Assembly (NCBI GenBank): GCA_038277395.1
Contig: CM076190.1
Coordinates: forward strand, 129,300,197 to 129,364,196
Source of the DNA: Dryocosmus kuriphilus
Lineage: Eukaryota > Arthropoda > Insecta > Hymenoptera > Cynipidae
DNA: 64,000 bases
Reading direction: 5' to 3'
A model generated the notes under the pieces. That model made no database searches, was not told the origin of the DNA, and worked only from the letters and a program-made list of their open reading frames with translations. Positions 25,401 through 38,901 of this stretch are shown here, in pieces; position 1 is the stretch's first letter; the number at the start of each line of letters is the position of its first letter. A program made the position numbers and the translations under genes.

Positions 25401-28400
25401 GAAAATGATTTTTGACGATTATTTAGGAAAGGATGCATCGGATGACAAAAATATAATCGAACGAAAAAATAGTACGTAAATTTAGAACAAAAATTATTAT
25501 ATACATTTTTTCTCTCCGACCCATATTTTCCAAGAAATTCGTCTCTTATAGCATCGCATGCTTGCGCAATTGTTTTAAATTGTTTATTAAAAGAAAAGGA
25601 CTCCTCGATGTATAATTCCGGAGACGAGTCCAACGGTAGTTTTGATTTTTCGAATACACACGTATTCCGAAGTGTATTAGAAATTTATATGAAAAAAGTT
25701 TGATGTATCGTGGATGAAACCACCCTTAAATCGAGAAAAACTTCCCACGAAAATGATTCTTGCCGATTATTTAGGAAAGGATGCAACGGATGACAAAAAT
25801 ATAATCGAACGAACGAAAAAATAGTAAGTAAATTTAGAACAAAAATTATTATATAAAATTTTTCTCTCCGGCCCATACTTTCCAAGAAATTCGTCTCTTA
25901 TAGCGTCGCATGTTTGCGTAATTGTCTTAAATTGTTTATTAAAAGAAAAGGACTCCTCGATGTATAATTCCGGAGACGAGCCCAATGGTAGTTTTGATTT
26001 TTCGAATACACACGTATTCCGAAGTGTATTAGAAATTTATATGAAAAAAGTTTGATGTATCGTGGATGAAACCACCCTTAACTCGAGAAAAACTTCCCAC
26101 GAAAATGATTCTTGACGATTATTTAGGAAAGGATGCAACGGATGACAAAAATATAATCGAACGAAAAAATAGTAAGTAAATTTAGAACAAAAATTATTAT
26201 ATAAAATTTTTCTCTCCGGTCCATACTTTCCAAGAAATTCGTCTCTTATAGCGTCGCATGTTTGCGTAATTGTCTTAAATTGTTTATTAAAAGAAAAGGA
26301 CTCCTCGATGTATAATTCCGGAGACGAGTCCAATGGTAGTTTTGATTTTTCGAATACACACGTATTCCGAAGGCTATTAGAAATTTATATGAAAAAAGTT
26401 TGATGTGTCGTGGATGAAACTACCCTTAGATCGAGAAAAGCTTCCCGCGAAAATGATTTTTGAAGATTATTTAGGAAAGGATGCAGCGGATGACAAAAAT
26501 ATAATCGAACGAAAAAATAGTACGTAAATTTAGAACAAAAATTATTATATACATTTTTTCTCTCCGGCCCATACTTTCCAAGAAATTCGTCTCTTATAGC
26601 ATCGCATGTTTGCGTAATTGTCTTAAATTGTTTATTAAAAGAAAAGGACTCCTCGATGTATAATTCCGGAGACTAGCCCAATGGTAGTTTTGATTTTTCG
26701 AATACACACGTATTCCGAAGTGTATTAGAAATTTATATGAAAAAAGTTTGATGTATCGTGGATGAAACTACCCTTAGATCGAGAAAAGCTTCCCGCGAAA
26801 ATGATTTTTGAGGATTATTTAGAAAAGGATGCATCGGATGACAAAAATATAATCGTACGAACAAATAGTACGTAAATTTGCAACAAAAATTATTATATAC
26901 ATTTTTTCTCTCCGACCCATACTTTCCAAGAAATTCGCCTCTTATAGCATCGCATGCTTGCGCAATTGTTTTAAATTGTTTATTAAAAGAAAAGGACTCC
27001 TCGATGTATAATTCCGGAGACGAGTCCGACGGTAGTTTTGATTTTTCGAATACACACGTATTCCGAAGTGTATTAGAAATTTATATGAAAAAAGTTTGAT
27101 GTATCGTGGATGAAACCACCCTTAAATCGAGAAAACCTTCCCACGAAAATGATTTTTGACGATTATTTAGGAAAGGATGCATCGGATGACAAAAATATAA
27201 TCGAACGAAAAAATAGTACGTAAATTTTAGAACAAAAATTATTATATAAATTTTTTCTCTCCGACCCATACTTTCCAAGAAATTCGTCTCTTATAGCATC
27301 GCATGTTTGCGTAATTGTTTTAAATTGTTTATTAAAAGAAAAGGACTCCTCGATGTATAATTCCGGAGACGAGTCCAATGGTAGTTTTGATTTTTCGAAT
27401 ACACACGTATTCCGAAGGCTATTAGAAATTTATATGAAAAAAGTTTGATGTATCGTGGATGAAACTACCCTTAGATCGAGAAAAGCTTCCCGCGAAAATG
27501 ATTTTTGAGGATTATTTAGAAAAGGATGCATCGGATGACAAAAATATAATCGTACGAACAAATAGTACGTAAATTTGCAACAAAAATTATTATATACATT
27601 TTTTCTCTCCGACCCATACTTTCCAAGAAATTCGCCTCTTATAGCATCGCATGCTTGCGCAATTGTTTTAAATTGTTTATTAAAAGAAAAGGACTCCTCG
27701 ATGTATAATTCCGGAGACGAGTCCGACGGTAGTTTTGATTTTTCGAATACACACGTATTCCGAAGTGTATTAGAAATTTATATGAAAAAAGTTTGATGTA
27801 TCGTGGATGAAACCACCCTTAAATCGAGAAAACCTTCCCACGAAAATGATTTTTGACGATTATTTAGGAAAGGATGCATCGGATGACAAAAATATAATCG
27901 AACGAAAAAATAGTACGTAAATTTAGAACAAAAATTATTATATAAATTTTTTCTCTCCGACCCATACTTTCCAAGAAATTCGTCTCTTATAGCATCGCAT
28001 GTTTGCGTAATTGTTTTAAATTGTTTATTAAAAGAAAAGGACTCCTCGATGTATAATTCCGGAGACGAGTCCAATGGTAGTTTTGATTTTTCGAATACAC
28101 ACGTATTCCGAGGGGTATTAGAAATTTATATGAAAAAAGTTTGATGTATCGTGAATGAAACCACCCTTAAATCGAGAAAAACTTCCCGCGAAAATGATTT
28201 TTGAGGATTATTTAGGAAAGGATGCATAGGATGACAGAAATATAATCGTACGAACAAATAGTACGTAAATTTAGAACAAAAATTATTATATAAATTTTTT
28301 CTCTCCGACCCATACTTTCCAAGAAATTCGTCTCTTATAGCATCGCATGTTTGCGTAATTGTTTTAAATTGTTTATTAAAAGAAAAGGACTCCTCGATGT

Positions 28401-31400
28401 ATAATTCCGGAGACGAGTCCAATGGTAGTTTTGATTTTTCGAATACACACGTATTCCGAGGGGTATTAGAAATTTATATGAAAAAAGTTTGATGTATCGT
28501 GAATGAAACCACCCTTAAATCGAGAAAAACTTCCCGCGAAAATGATTTTTGAGGATTATTTAGGAAAGGATGCATAGGATGACAAAAATATAATCGTACG
28601 AACAAATAGTACGTAAATTTACAACAAAAATTATTATATACATTTTTTCTCTCCGGCCCACACTTTCCAAGAAATTCGTCTCTCATAGCATCGAATGTTT
28701 GCGTAATTGTCTTAAATTGTTTATTAAAAGAAAAGGACTCCTCGATGTATAATTCCGGAGACGAGCCCAATGGTAGTTTTGATTTTTCGAATACACACGT
28801 ATTCCGAAGGGTATTAGAAATTTATATGAAAAAAGTTTGATGTATCGTGGATGAAACTACACTTAAATCGAGAAAAACTTCCAGCGAAAATGATTTTTGC
28901 GGATTATTTAGGAAAGGATGCATCGGATGACAAAAATATAATCGTACGAACAAATAGTACGTAAATTTACAACAAAAATTATTATATACATTTTTTCTCT
29001 CCGACCCATACTTTCCAAGAAATTCGCCTCTTATAGCATCGCATGCTTGCGCAATTGTTTTAAATTGTTTATTAAAAGAGAAGGACTCCTCGATGTATAA
29101 TTCCGGAGACGAGTCCGACGGTAGTTTTGATTTTTCGAATACACACGTATTCCGAAGTGTATTAGAAATTTATATGAAAAAAGTTTGATGTATCGTGGAT
29201 GAAACCACCCTTAAATCGAGAAAACCTTCCCACGAAAATGATTTTTGACGATTATTTAGGAAAGGATGCATCGGATGACAAAAATATAATCGAACGAAAA
29301 AATAGTACGTAAATTTAGAACAAAAATTATTATATACATTTTTTCTCTCCGACCCATACTTTCCAAGAAATTCGTCTCTTATAGCATCGCATGTTTGCGT
29401 AATTGTCTTAAATTGTTTATTAAAAGAAAAGGACTCCTCGATGTATAATTCCGGAGACGAGCCCAATGGTAGTTTTGATTTTTCGAATACACAGGTATTC
29501 CGAAGGGTATTAGAAATTTATATGAAAAAAGTTTGCTGTATCGTGGATGAAACTACCCTTAAATCGAGAAAAACTTCCCGCGAAAATGATTTTTTTGAGA
29601 GGATTATTTAGGAAAGGATGCATAGGATGACAAAAATATAATCGTACGAACAAATAGTACGTAAATTTACAACAAAAATTATTATATACATTTTTTCTCT
29701 CCGGCCCACACTTTCCAAGAAATTCGTCTCTCATAGCATCGAATGTTTGCGTAATTGTCTTAAATTGTTTATTAAAAGAAAAGGACTCCTCGATGTATAA
29801 TTCCGGAGACGAGCCCAATGGTAGTTTTGATTTTTCGTATACACACGTATTCCGAAGGGTATTAGAAATTTATATGAAAAAAGTTTGATGTATCGTGGAT
29901 GAAACTACACTTAAATCGAGAAAAACTTCCAGCGAAAATGATTTTTGCGGATTATTTAGGAAAGGATGCATCGGATGACAAAAATATAATCGTACGAACA
30001 AATAGTACGTAAATTTACAACAAAAATTATTATATACATTTTTTCTCTCCGACCCATACTTTCCAAGAAATTCGCCTCTTATAGCATCGCATGCTTGCGC
30101 AATTGTTTTAAATTGTTTATTAAAAGAAAGGGACTCCTCGATGTATAATTCCAGAGACGAGTCCGACGGTAGTTTTGATTTTTCGAATACACACGTATTC
30201 CGAAGTGTATTAGAAATTTATATGAAAAAAGTTTGATGTATCGTGGATGAAACCACCCTTAAATCGAGAAAACCTTCCCACGAAAATGATTTTTGACGAT
30301 TATTTAGGAAAGGATGCATCGGATGACAAAAATATAATCGAACGAAAAAATAGTACGTAAATTTAGAACAAAAATTATTATATACATTTTTTCTCTCCGA
30401 CCCATACTTTCCAAGAAATTCGTCTCTTATAGCATCGCATGCTTGGGCAATTGTTTTAAATTGTTTATTAAAAGAAAAAGACTCCTCGATGTATAATTCC
30501 GGAGACGAGTCCAACGGTAGTTCTGATTTTTCGAATACACACGTATTCCGAAGTGTATTAGAAATTTATATGAAAAAAGTTTGATGTATCGTGGATGAAA
30601 CCACACTTAAATCGAGAAAACCTTCCCACGAAAATGATTTTTGACGATTATTTAGGAAAGGATGCATCGGATGACAAAAATATAATCGAACGAAAAAATA
30701 GTACGTAAATTTAGAACAAAAAATTATTATATACATTTTTTCTCTCCGACCCATATTTTCCAAGAAATTCGTCTCTTATAGCATCGCATGCTTGCGCAAT
30801 TGTTTTAAATTGTTTATTAAAAGAAAAGGACTCCTCGATGTATAATTCCGGAGACGAGTCCAACGGTAGTTTTGATTTTTCGAATACACACGTATTCCGA
30901 AGTGTATTAGAAATTTATATGAAAAAAGTTTGATGTATCGTGGATGAAACCACCCTTAAATCGAGAAAAACTTCCCACGAAAATGATTCTTGACGATTAT
31001 TTAGGAAAGGATGCAACGGATGACAAAAATATAATCGAACGAAAAAATAGTAAGTAAATTTAGAACAAAAATTATTATATAAAATTTTTCTCTCCGGCCC
31101 ATACTTTCCAAGAAATTCGTCTCTTATAGCGTCGCATGTTTGCGTAATTGTCTTAAATTGTTTATTAAAAGAAAAGGACTCCTCGATGTATAATTCCGGA
31201 GACGAGCCCAATGGTAGTTTTGATTTTTCGAATACACACGTATTCCGAAGTGTATTAGAAATTTATATGAAAAAAGTTTGATGTATCGTGGATGAAACCA
31301 CCCTTAACTCGAGAAAAACTTCCCACGAAAATGATTCTTGACGATTATTTAGGAAAGGATGCAACGGATGACAAAAATATAATCGAACGAAAAAATAGTA

Positions 31401-32639
31401 AGTAAATTTAGAACAAAAATTATTATATAAAAATTTTTCTCTCCGGTCCATACTTTCCAAGAAATTCGTCTCTTATAGCGTCGCATGTTTGCGTAATTGT
31501 CTTAAATTGTTTATTAAAAGAAAAGGACTCCTCGATGTATAATTCCGGAGACGAGTCCAATGGTAGTTTTGATTTTTCGAATACACACGTATTCCGAAGG
31601 CTATTAGAAATTTATATGAAAAAAGTTTGATGTATCGTGGATGAAACTACCCTTAGATCGAGAAAAGCTTCCCGCGAAAATGATTTTTGAAGATTATTTA
31701 GGAAAGGATGCAGCGGATGACAAAAATATAATCGAACGAAAAAATAGTACGTAAATTTAGAACAAAAATTATTATATACATTTTTTCTCTCCGGCCCATA
31801 CTTTCCAAGAAATTCGTCTCTTATAGCATCGCATGTTTGCGTAATTGTCTTAAATTGTTTATTAAAAGAAAAGGACTCCTCGATGTATAATTCCGGAGAC
31901 TAGCCCAATGGTAGTTTTGATTTTTCGAATACACACGTATTCCGAAGTGTATTAGAAATTTATATGAAAAAAGTTTGATGTATCGTGGATGAAACTACCC
32001 TTAGATCGAGAAAAGCTTCCCGCGAAAATGATTTTTGAGGATTATTTAGAAAAGGATGCATCGGATGACAAAAATATAATCGTACGAACAAATAGTACGT
32101 AAATTTGCAACAAAAATTATTATATACATTTTTTCTCTCCGACCCATACTTTCCAAGAAATTCGCCTCTTATAGCATCGCATGCTTGCGCAATTGTTTTA
32201 AATTGTTTATTAAAAGAAAAGGACTCCTCGATGTATAATTCCGGAGACGAGTCCGACGGTAGTTTTGATTTTTCGAATACACACGTATTCCGAAGTGTAT
32301 TAGAAATTTATATGAAAAAAGTTTGATGTATCGTGGATGAAACCACCCTTAAATCGAGAAAACCTTCCCACGAAAATGATTTTTGACGATTATTTAGGAA
32401 AGGATGCATCGGATGACAAAAATATAATCGAACGAAAAAATAGTACGTAAATTTAGAACAAAAATTATTATATAAATTTTTTATCTCCGACCCATACTTT
32501 CCAAGAAATTCGTCTCTTATAGCATCGCATGTTTGCGTAATTGTTTTAAATTGTTTATTAAAAGAAAAGGACTCCTCGATGTATAATTCCGGAGACGAGT
32601 CCAATGGTAGTTTTGATTTTTCGAATACACACGTATTCC

Positions 32640-35600
32640 GAAGGCTATTAGAAATTTATATGAAAAAAGTTTGATGTATCGTGGATGAAACTACCCTTAG
32701 ATCGAGAAAAGCTTCCCGCGAAAATGATTTTTGAGGATTATTTAGAAAAGGATGCATCGGATGACAAAAATATAATCGTACGAACAAATAGTACGTAAAT
32801 TTGCAACAAAAATTATTATATACATTTTTTCTCTCCGACCCATACTTTCCAAGAAATTCGCCTCTTATAGCATCGCATGCTTGCGCAATTGTTTTAAATT
32901 GTTTATTAAAAGAAAAGGACTCCTCGATGTATAATTCCGGAGACGAGTCCGACGGTAGTTTTGATTTTTCGAATACACACGTATTCCGAAGTGTATTAGA
33001 AATTTATATGAAAAAAGTTTGATGTATCGTGGATGAAACCACCCTTAAATCGAGAAAACCTTCCCACGAAAATGATTTTTGACGATTATTTAGGAAAGGA
33101 TGCATCGGATGACAAAAATATAATCGAACGAAAAAATAGTACGTAAATTTAGAACAAAAATTATTATATAAATTTTTTCTCTCCGACCCATACTTTCCAA
33201 GAAATTCGTCTCTTATAGCATCGCATGTTTGCGTAATTGTTTTAAATTGTTTATTAAAAGAAAAGGACTCCTCGATGTATAATTCCGGAGACGAGTCCAA
33301 TGGTAGTTTTGATTTTTCGAATACACACGTATTCCGAGGGGTATTAGAAATTTATATGAAAAAAGTTTGATGTATCGTGAATGAAACCACCCTTAAATCG
33401 AGAAAAACTTCCCGCGAAAATGATTTTTGAGGACTATTTAGGAAAGGATGCATAGGATGACAAAAATATAATCGTACGAACAAATAGTACGTAAATTAAC
33501 AACAAAAAAATTATTATATACATTTTTTCTCTCCGGCCCACACTTTCCAAGAAATTCGTCTCTCATAGCATCGAATGTTTGCGTAATTGTCTTAAATTGT
33601 TTATTAAAAGAAAAGGACTCCTCGATGTATAATTCCGGAGACGAGTCCAATGGTAGTTTTGATTTTTCGAATACACACGTATTCCGAGGGGTATTAGAAA
33701 TTTATATGAAAAAAGTTTGATGTATCGTGAATGAAACCACCCTTAAATCGAGAAAAACTTCCCGCGAAAATGATTTTTGAGGATTATTTAGGAAAGGATG
33801 CATAGGATGACAGAAATATAATCGTACGAACAAATAGTACGTAAATTTAGAACAAAAATTATTATATAAATTTTTTCTCTCCGACCCATACTTTCCAAGA
33901 AATTCGTCTGTTATAGCATCGCATGTTTGCGTAATTGTTTTAAATTGTTTATTAAAAGAAAAGGACTCCTCGATGTATAATTCCGGAGACGAGTCCAATG
34001 GTAGTTTTGATTTTTCGAATACACACGTATTCCGAGGGGTATTAGAAATTTATATGAAAAAAGTTTGATGTATCGTGAATGAAACCACCCTTAAATCGAG
34101 AAAAACTTCCCGCGAAAATGATTTTTGACGATTATTTAGGAAAGGATGCATCGGATGACAAAAATATAATCGAACGAAAAAATAGTACGTAAATTTAGAA
34201 CAAAAATTATTATATAAATTTTTTCTCTCCGACCCATACTTTCCAAGAAATTCGTCTCTTATAGCATCGCATGTTTGCGTAATTGTTTTAAATTGTTTAT
34301 TAAAAGAAAAGGACTCCTCGATGTATAATTCCGGAGACGAGCCCAATGGTAGTTTTGATTTTTCGAATACACAGGTATTCCGAAGGGTATTAGAAATTTA
34401 TATGAAAAAAGTCTGATGTATCGTGGATGAAACCAACCTTAAATCGAGAAAAACTTCCCGCGAAAATGATTTTTGAGGACTATTTAGGAAAGGATGCATC
34501 GGATGACAAAAATATAATCGAACGAAAAAATAGTACGTAAATTTAGAACAAAAATTATTATATAAATTTTTTCTGTCCGACCCATACTTTCCAAGAAATT
34601 CGTCTCTTATAGCATCGCATGTTTGCGTAATTGTTTTAAATTGTTTATTAAAAGAAAAGGACTCCTCGATGTATAATTCCGGAGACGAGCCCAATGGTAG
34701 TTTTGATTTTTCGAATACACACATATTCCGAAGGGTATTAGAAATTTATATGAAAAAAGTCTGATGTATCGTGGATGAAACCAACCTTAAATCGAGAAAA
34801 ACTTCCCGCGAAAATGATTTTTGAGGACTATTTAGGAAAGGATGCATCGGATGACAAAAATATAATCGAACGAAAAAATAGTACGTAAATTTAGAACAAA
34901 AATTATTATATAAAATTTTTCTCTCCGGCCCATACTTTCCAAGAAATTCGTCTCTTATAGCATCGCATGTTTGCGTAATTGTCTTAAATTGTTTATTAAA
35001 AGAAAAGGACTCCTCGATGTATAATTCCGGAGACGAGCCCAATGGTAGTTTTGATTTTTCGAATACACAGGTATTCCGAAGGGTATTAGAAATTTATATG
35101 AAAAAAGTTTGCTGTATCGTGGATGAAACTACCCTTAAATCGAGAAAAACTTCCCGCGAAAATGATTTTTGAGGATTATTTAGGAAAGGATGCATAGGAT
35201 GACAAAAATATAATCGTACGAACAAATAGTACGTAAATTTACAACAAAAATTATTATATACATTTTTTCTCTCCGGCCCACACTTTCCAAGAAATTCGTC
35301 TCTCATAGCATCGAATGTTTGCGTAATTGTCTTAAATTGTTTATTAAAAGAAAAGGACTCCTCGATGTATAATTCCGGAGACGAGTCTAATGGTAGTTTT
35401 GATTTTTCGAATACACACGTATTCCGAAGGGTATTAGAAATTTATATGAAAAAAGTTTGATGTATCGTGGATGAAACTACACTTAAATCGAGAAAAACTT
35501 CCAGCGAAAATGATTTTTGCGGATTATTTAGGAAAGGATGCATCGGATGACAAAAATATAATCGTACGAAAAAATAGTACGTAAATTTACAACAAAAATT

Positions 35601-38600
35601 ATTATATACATTTTTTCTCTCCGACCCATACTTTCCAAGAAATTCGCCTCTTATAGCATCGCATGCTTGCGCAATTGTTTTAAATTGTTTATTAAAAGAA
35701 AAGGACTCCTCGATGTATAATTCCGGAGACGAGTCCAACGGTAGTTCTGATTTTTCGAATACACACGTATTCCGAAGTGTATTAGAAATTTATATGAAAA
35801 AAGTTTGATGTATCGTGGATGAAACCACCCTTAAATCGAGAAAACCTTCCCACGAAAATGATTTTTGACGATTATTTAGGAAAGGATGCATCGGATGACA
35901 AAAATATAATCGAACGAAAAAATAGTACGTAAATTTAGAACAAAAATTATTATATACATTTTTTCTCTCCGACCCATACTTTCCAAGAAATTCGTCTCTT
36001 ATAGCATCGCATGCTTGCGCAATTGTTTTAAATTGTTTATTAAAAGAAAAGGACTCCTCGATGTATAATTCCGGAGACGAGTCCAACGGTAGTTCTGATT
36101 TTTCGAATACACACGTATTCCGAAGTGTATTAGAAATTTATATGAAAAAAGTTTGATGTATCGTGGATGAAACCACCCTTAAATCGAGAAAACCTTCCCA
36201 CGAAAATGATTTTTGACGATTATTTAGGAAAGGATGCATCGGATGACAAAAATATAATCGAACGAAAAAATAGTACGTAAATTTAGAACAAAAATTATTA
36301 TATACATTTTTTCTCTCCGACCCATATTTTCCAAGAAATTCTTCTCTTATAGCATCGCATGCTTGCGCAATTGTTTTAAATTGTTTATTAAAAGAAAAGG
36401 ACTCCTCGATGTATAATTCCGGAGACGAGTCCAACGGTAGTTTTGATTTTTCGAATACACACGTATTCCGAAGTGTATTAGAAATTTATATGAAAAAAGT
36501 TTGATGTATCGTGGATGAAACCACCCTTAAATCGAGAAAAACTTCCCACGAAAATGATTCTTGACGATTATTTAGGAAAGTATGCAACGGATGACAAAAA
36601 TATAATCGAACGAAAAAATAGTAAGTAAATTTAGAACAAAAATTATTATATAAAATTTTTCTCTCCGGCCCATACTTTCCAAGAAATTCGTCTCTTATAG
36701 CGTCGCATATTTGCGTAATTGTCTTAAATTGTTTATTAAAAGAAAAGGACTCCTCGATGTATAATTCCGGAGACGAGCCCAATGGTAGTTTTGATTTTTC
36801 GAATACACACGTATTCCGAAGTGTATTAGAAATTTATATGAAAAAAGTTTGATGTATCGTGGATGAAACCACCCTTAACTCGAGAAAAACTTCCCACGAA
36901 AATGATTCTTGACGATTATTTAGGAAAGGATGCAACGGATGACAAAAATATAATCGAACGAAAAAATAGTAAGTAAATTTAGAACAAAAATTATTATATA
37001 AAATTTTTCTCTCCGGCCCATACTTTCCAAGAAATTCGTCTCTTATAGCGTCGCATGTTTGCGTAATTGTCTTAAATTGTTTATTAAAAGAAAAGGACTC
37101 CTCGATGTATAATTCCGGAGACGAGTCCAATGGTAGTTTTGATTTTTCGAATACACACGTATTCCGAAGGCTATTAGAAATTTATATGAAAAAAGTTTGA
37201 TGTATCGTGGATGAAACTACCCTTAGATCGAGAAAAGCTTCCCGCGAAAATGATTTTTGAAGATTATTTAGGAAAGGATGCAGCGGATGACAAAAATATA
37301 ATCGAACGAAAAAAAATAGTACGTAAATTTAGAACAAAAATTATTATATACATTTTTTCTCTCCGGCCCATACTTTCCAAGAAATTCGTCTCTCATAGCA
37401 TCGAATGTTTGCGTAATTGTCTTAAATTGTTTATTAAAAGAAAAGGACTGCTCGATGTATAATTCCGGAGACGAGTCCAATGGTAGTTTTGATTTTTCGA
37501 ATACACACGTATTCCGAAGGGTATTAGAAATTTATATGAAAGGTTTGATGTGTCGTGGATGAAACTACCCTTAGATCGAGAAAAGCTTCCCGCGAAAATG
37601 ATTTTTGAAGATTATTTAGGAAAGGATGCAGCGGATGACAAAAATATAATCGAACGAAAAAATAGTACGTAAATTTAGAACAAAAATTATTATATACATT
37701 TTTTCTCTCCGGCCCATACTTTCCAAGAAATTCGTCTCTCATAGCATCGAATGTTTGCGTAATTGTCTTAAATTGTTTATTAAAAGAAAAGGACTCCTCG
37801 ATGTATAATTCCGGAGACGAGTCCAATGGTAGTTTTGATTTTTCGAATACACACGTATTCCGAAGGCTATTAGAAATTTATATGAAAAAAGTTTGATGTA
37901 TCGTGGATGAAACTACCCTTAGATCGAGAAAAGCTTCCCGCGAAAATGATTTTTGAAGATTATTTAGGAAAGGATGCAGCGGATGACAAAAATATAATCG
38001 AACGAAAAAATAGTACGTAAATTTAGAACAAAAATTATTATATACATTTTTTCTCTCCGGCCCATACTTTCCAAGAAATTCGTCTCTCATAGCATCGAAT
38101 GTTTGCGTAATTGTCTTAAATTGTTTATTAAAAGAAAAGGACTCCTCGATGTATAATTCCGGAGACGAGTCCAATGGTAGTTTTGATTTTTCGAATACAC
38201 ACGTATTCCGAAGGGTATTAGAAATTTATATGAAAGGTTTGATGTGTCGAGGATGAAACCACCCTTAAATCGAGAAAACCTTCACACGAAAATGATTTTT
38301 GGCGATTATTTAGGAAAGGATGCATCGGATGAAAAAAATATAATCGAACGAATAAATAGTACGTAAGTTTAGAACAAAAATTATTATATAAATTTTTTCT
38401 CTCCGGCCCATACTTTCCAAGAAATTCGTCTCTTATAGCATCGCATGTTTGCGTAATTGTTTTAAATTGTTTATGAAAAGAAAAGGACTCCTCGATGTAT
38501 AATTCCGGAGACGAGTCCAATGGTAGTTTTGATTTTTCGAATACACACGTATTCCGAAGGGTATTAGAAATTTATATGAAAGGTTTGATGTGTCGTGGAT

Positions 38601-38901
38601 GAAACCACCCTTAAATCGAGAAAACCTTCACACGAAAATGATTTTTGGCGATTATTTAGGAAAGGATGCATCGGATGAAAAAAATATAATCGAACGAATA
38701 AATAGTACGTAAGTTTAGAACAAAAATTATTATATAAATTTTTTCTCTCCGGCCCATACTTTCCAAGAAATTCGTCTCTTATAGCATCGCATGTTTGCGT
38801 AATTGTTTTAAATTGTTTATTAAAAGAAAAGGACTCCTCGATGTATAATTCCGGAGACGAGTCCAATGGTAGTTTTGATTTTTCGAATACACACGTATTC
38901 C
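32640..38901. repeat. Higher-order repeat unit A (about 18 monomers)
   Basis: A block of about 6.26 kb, nearly identical to the next one. Anchors offset by 6,260-6,263 bp include CGAAGGCTATTAG at 32,638 and 38,900, TTTGCTGTATCGTGG at about 35,107 and 41,369, CTTAACTCGAG at about 36,888 and 43,151, the rare CTGCTCGATG at 37,448 and 43,709, and the GGACTC-side variant GAGTCTAATGG at about 35,384 and 41,647. The few differences seen are homopolymer or short indels, for example extra A residues at about 33,505 and 37,312. Confidence 0.85.
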
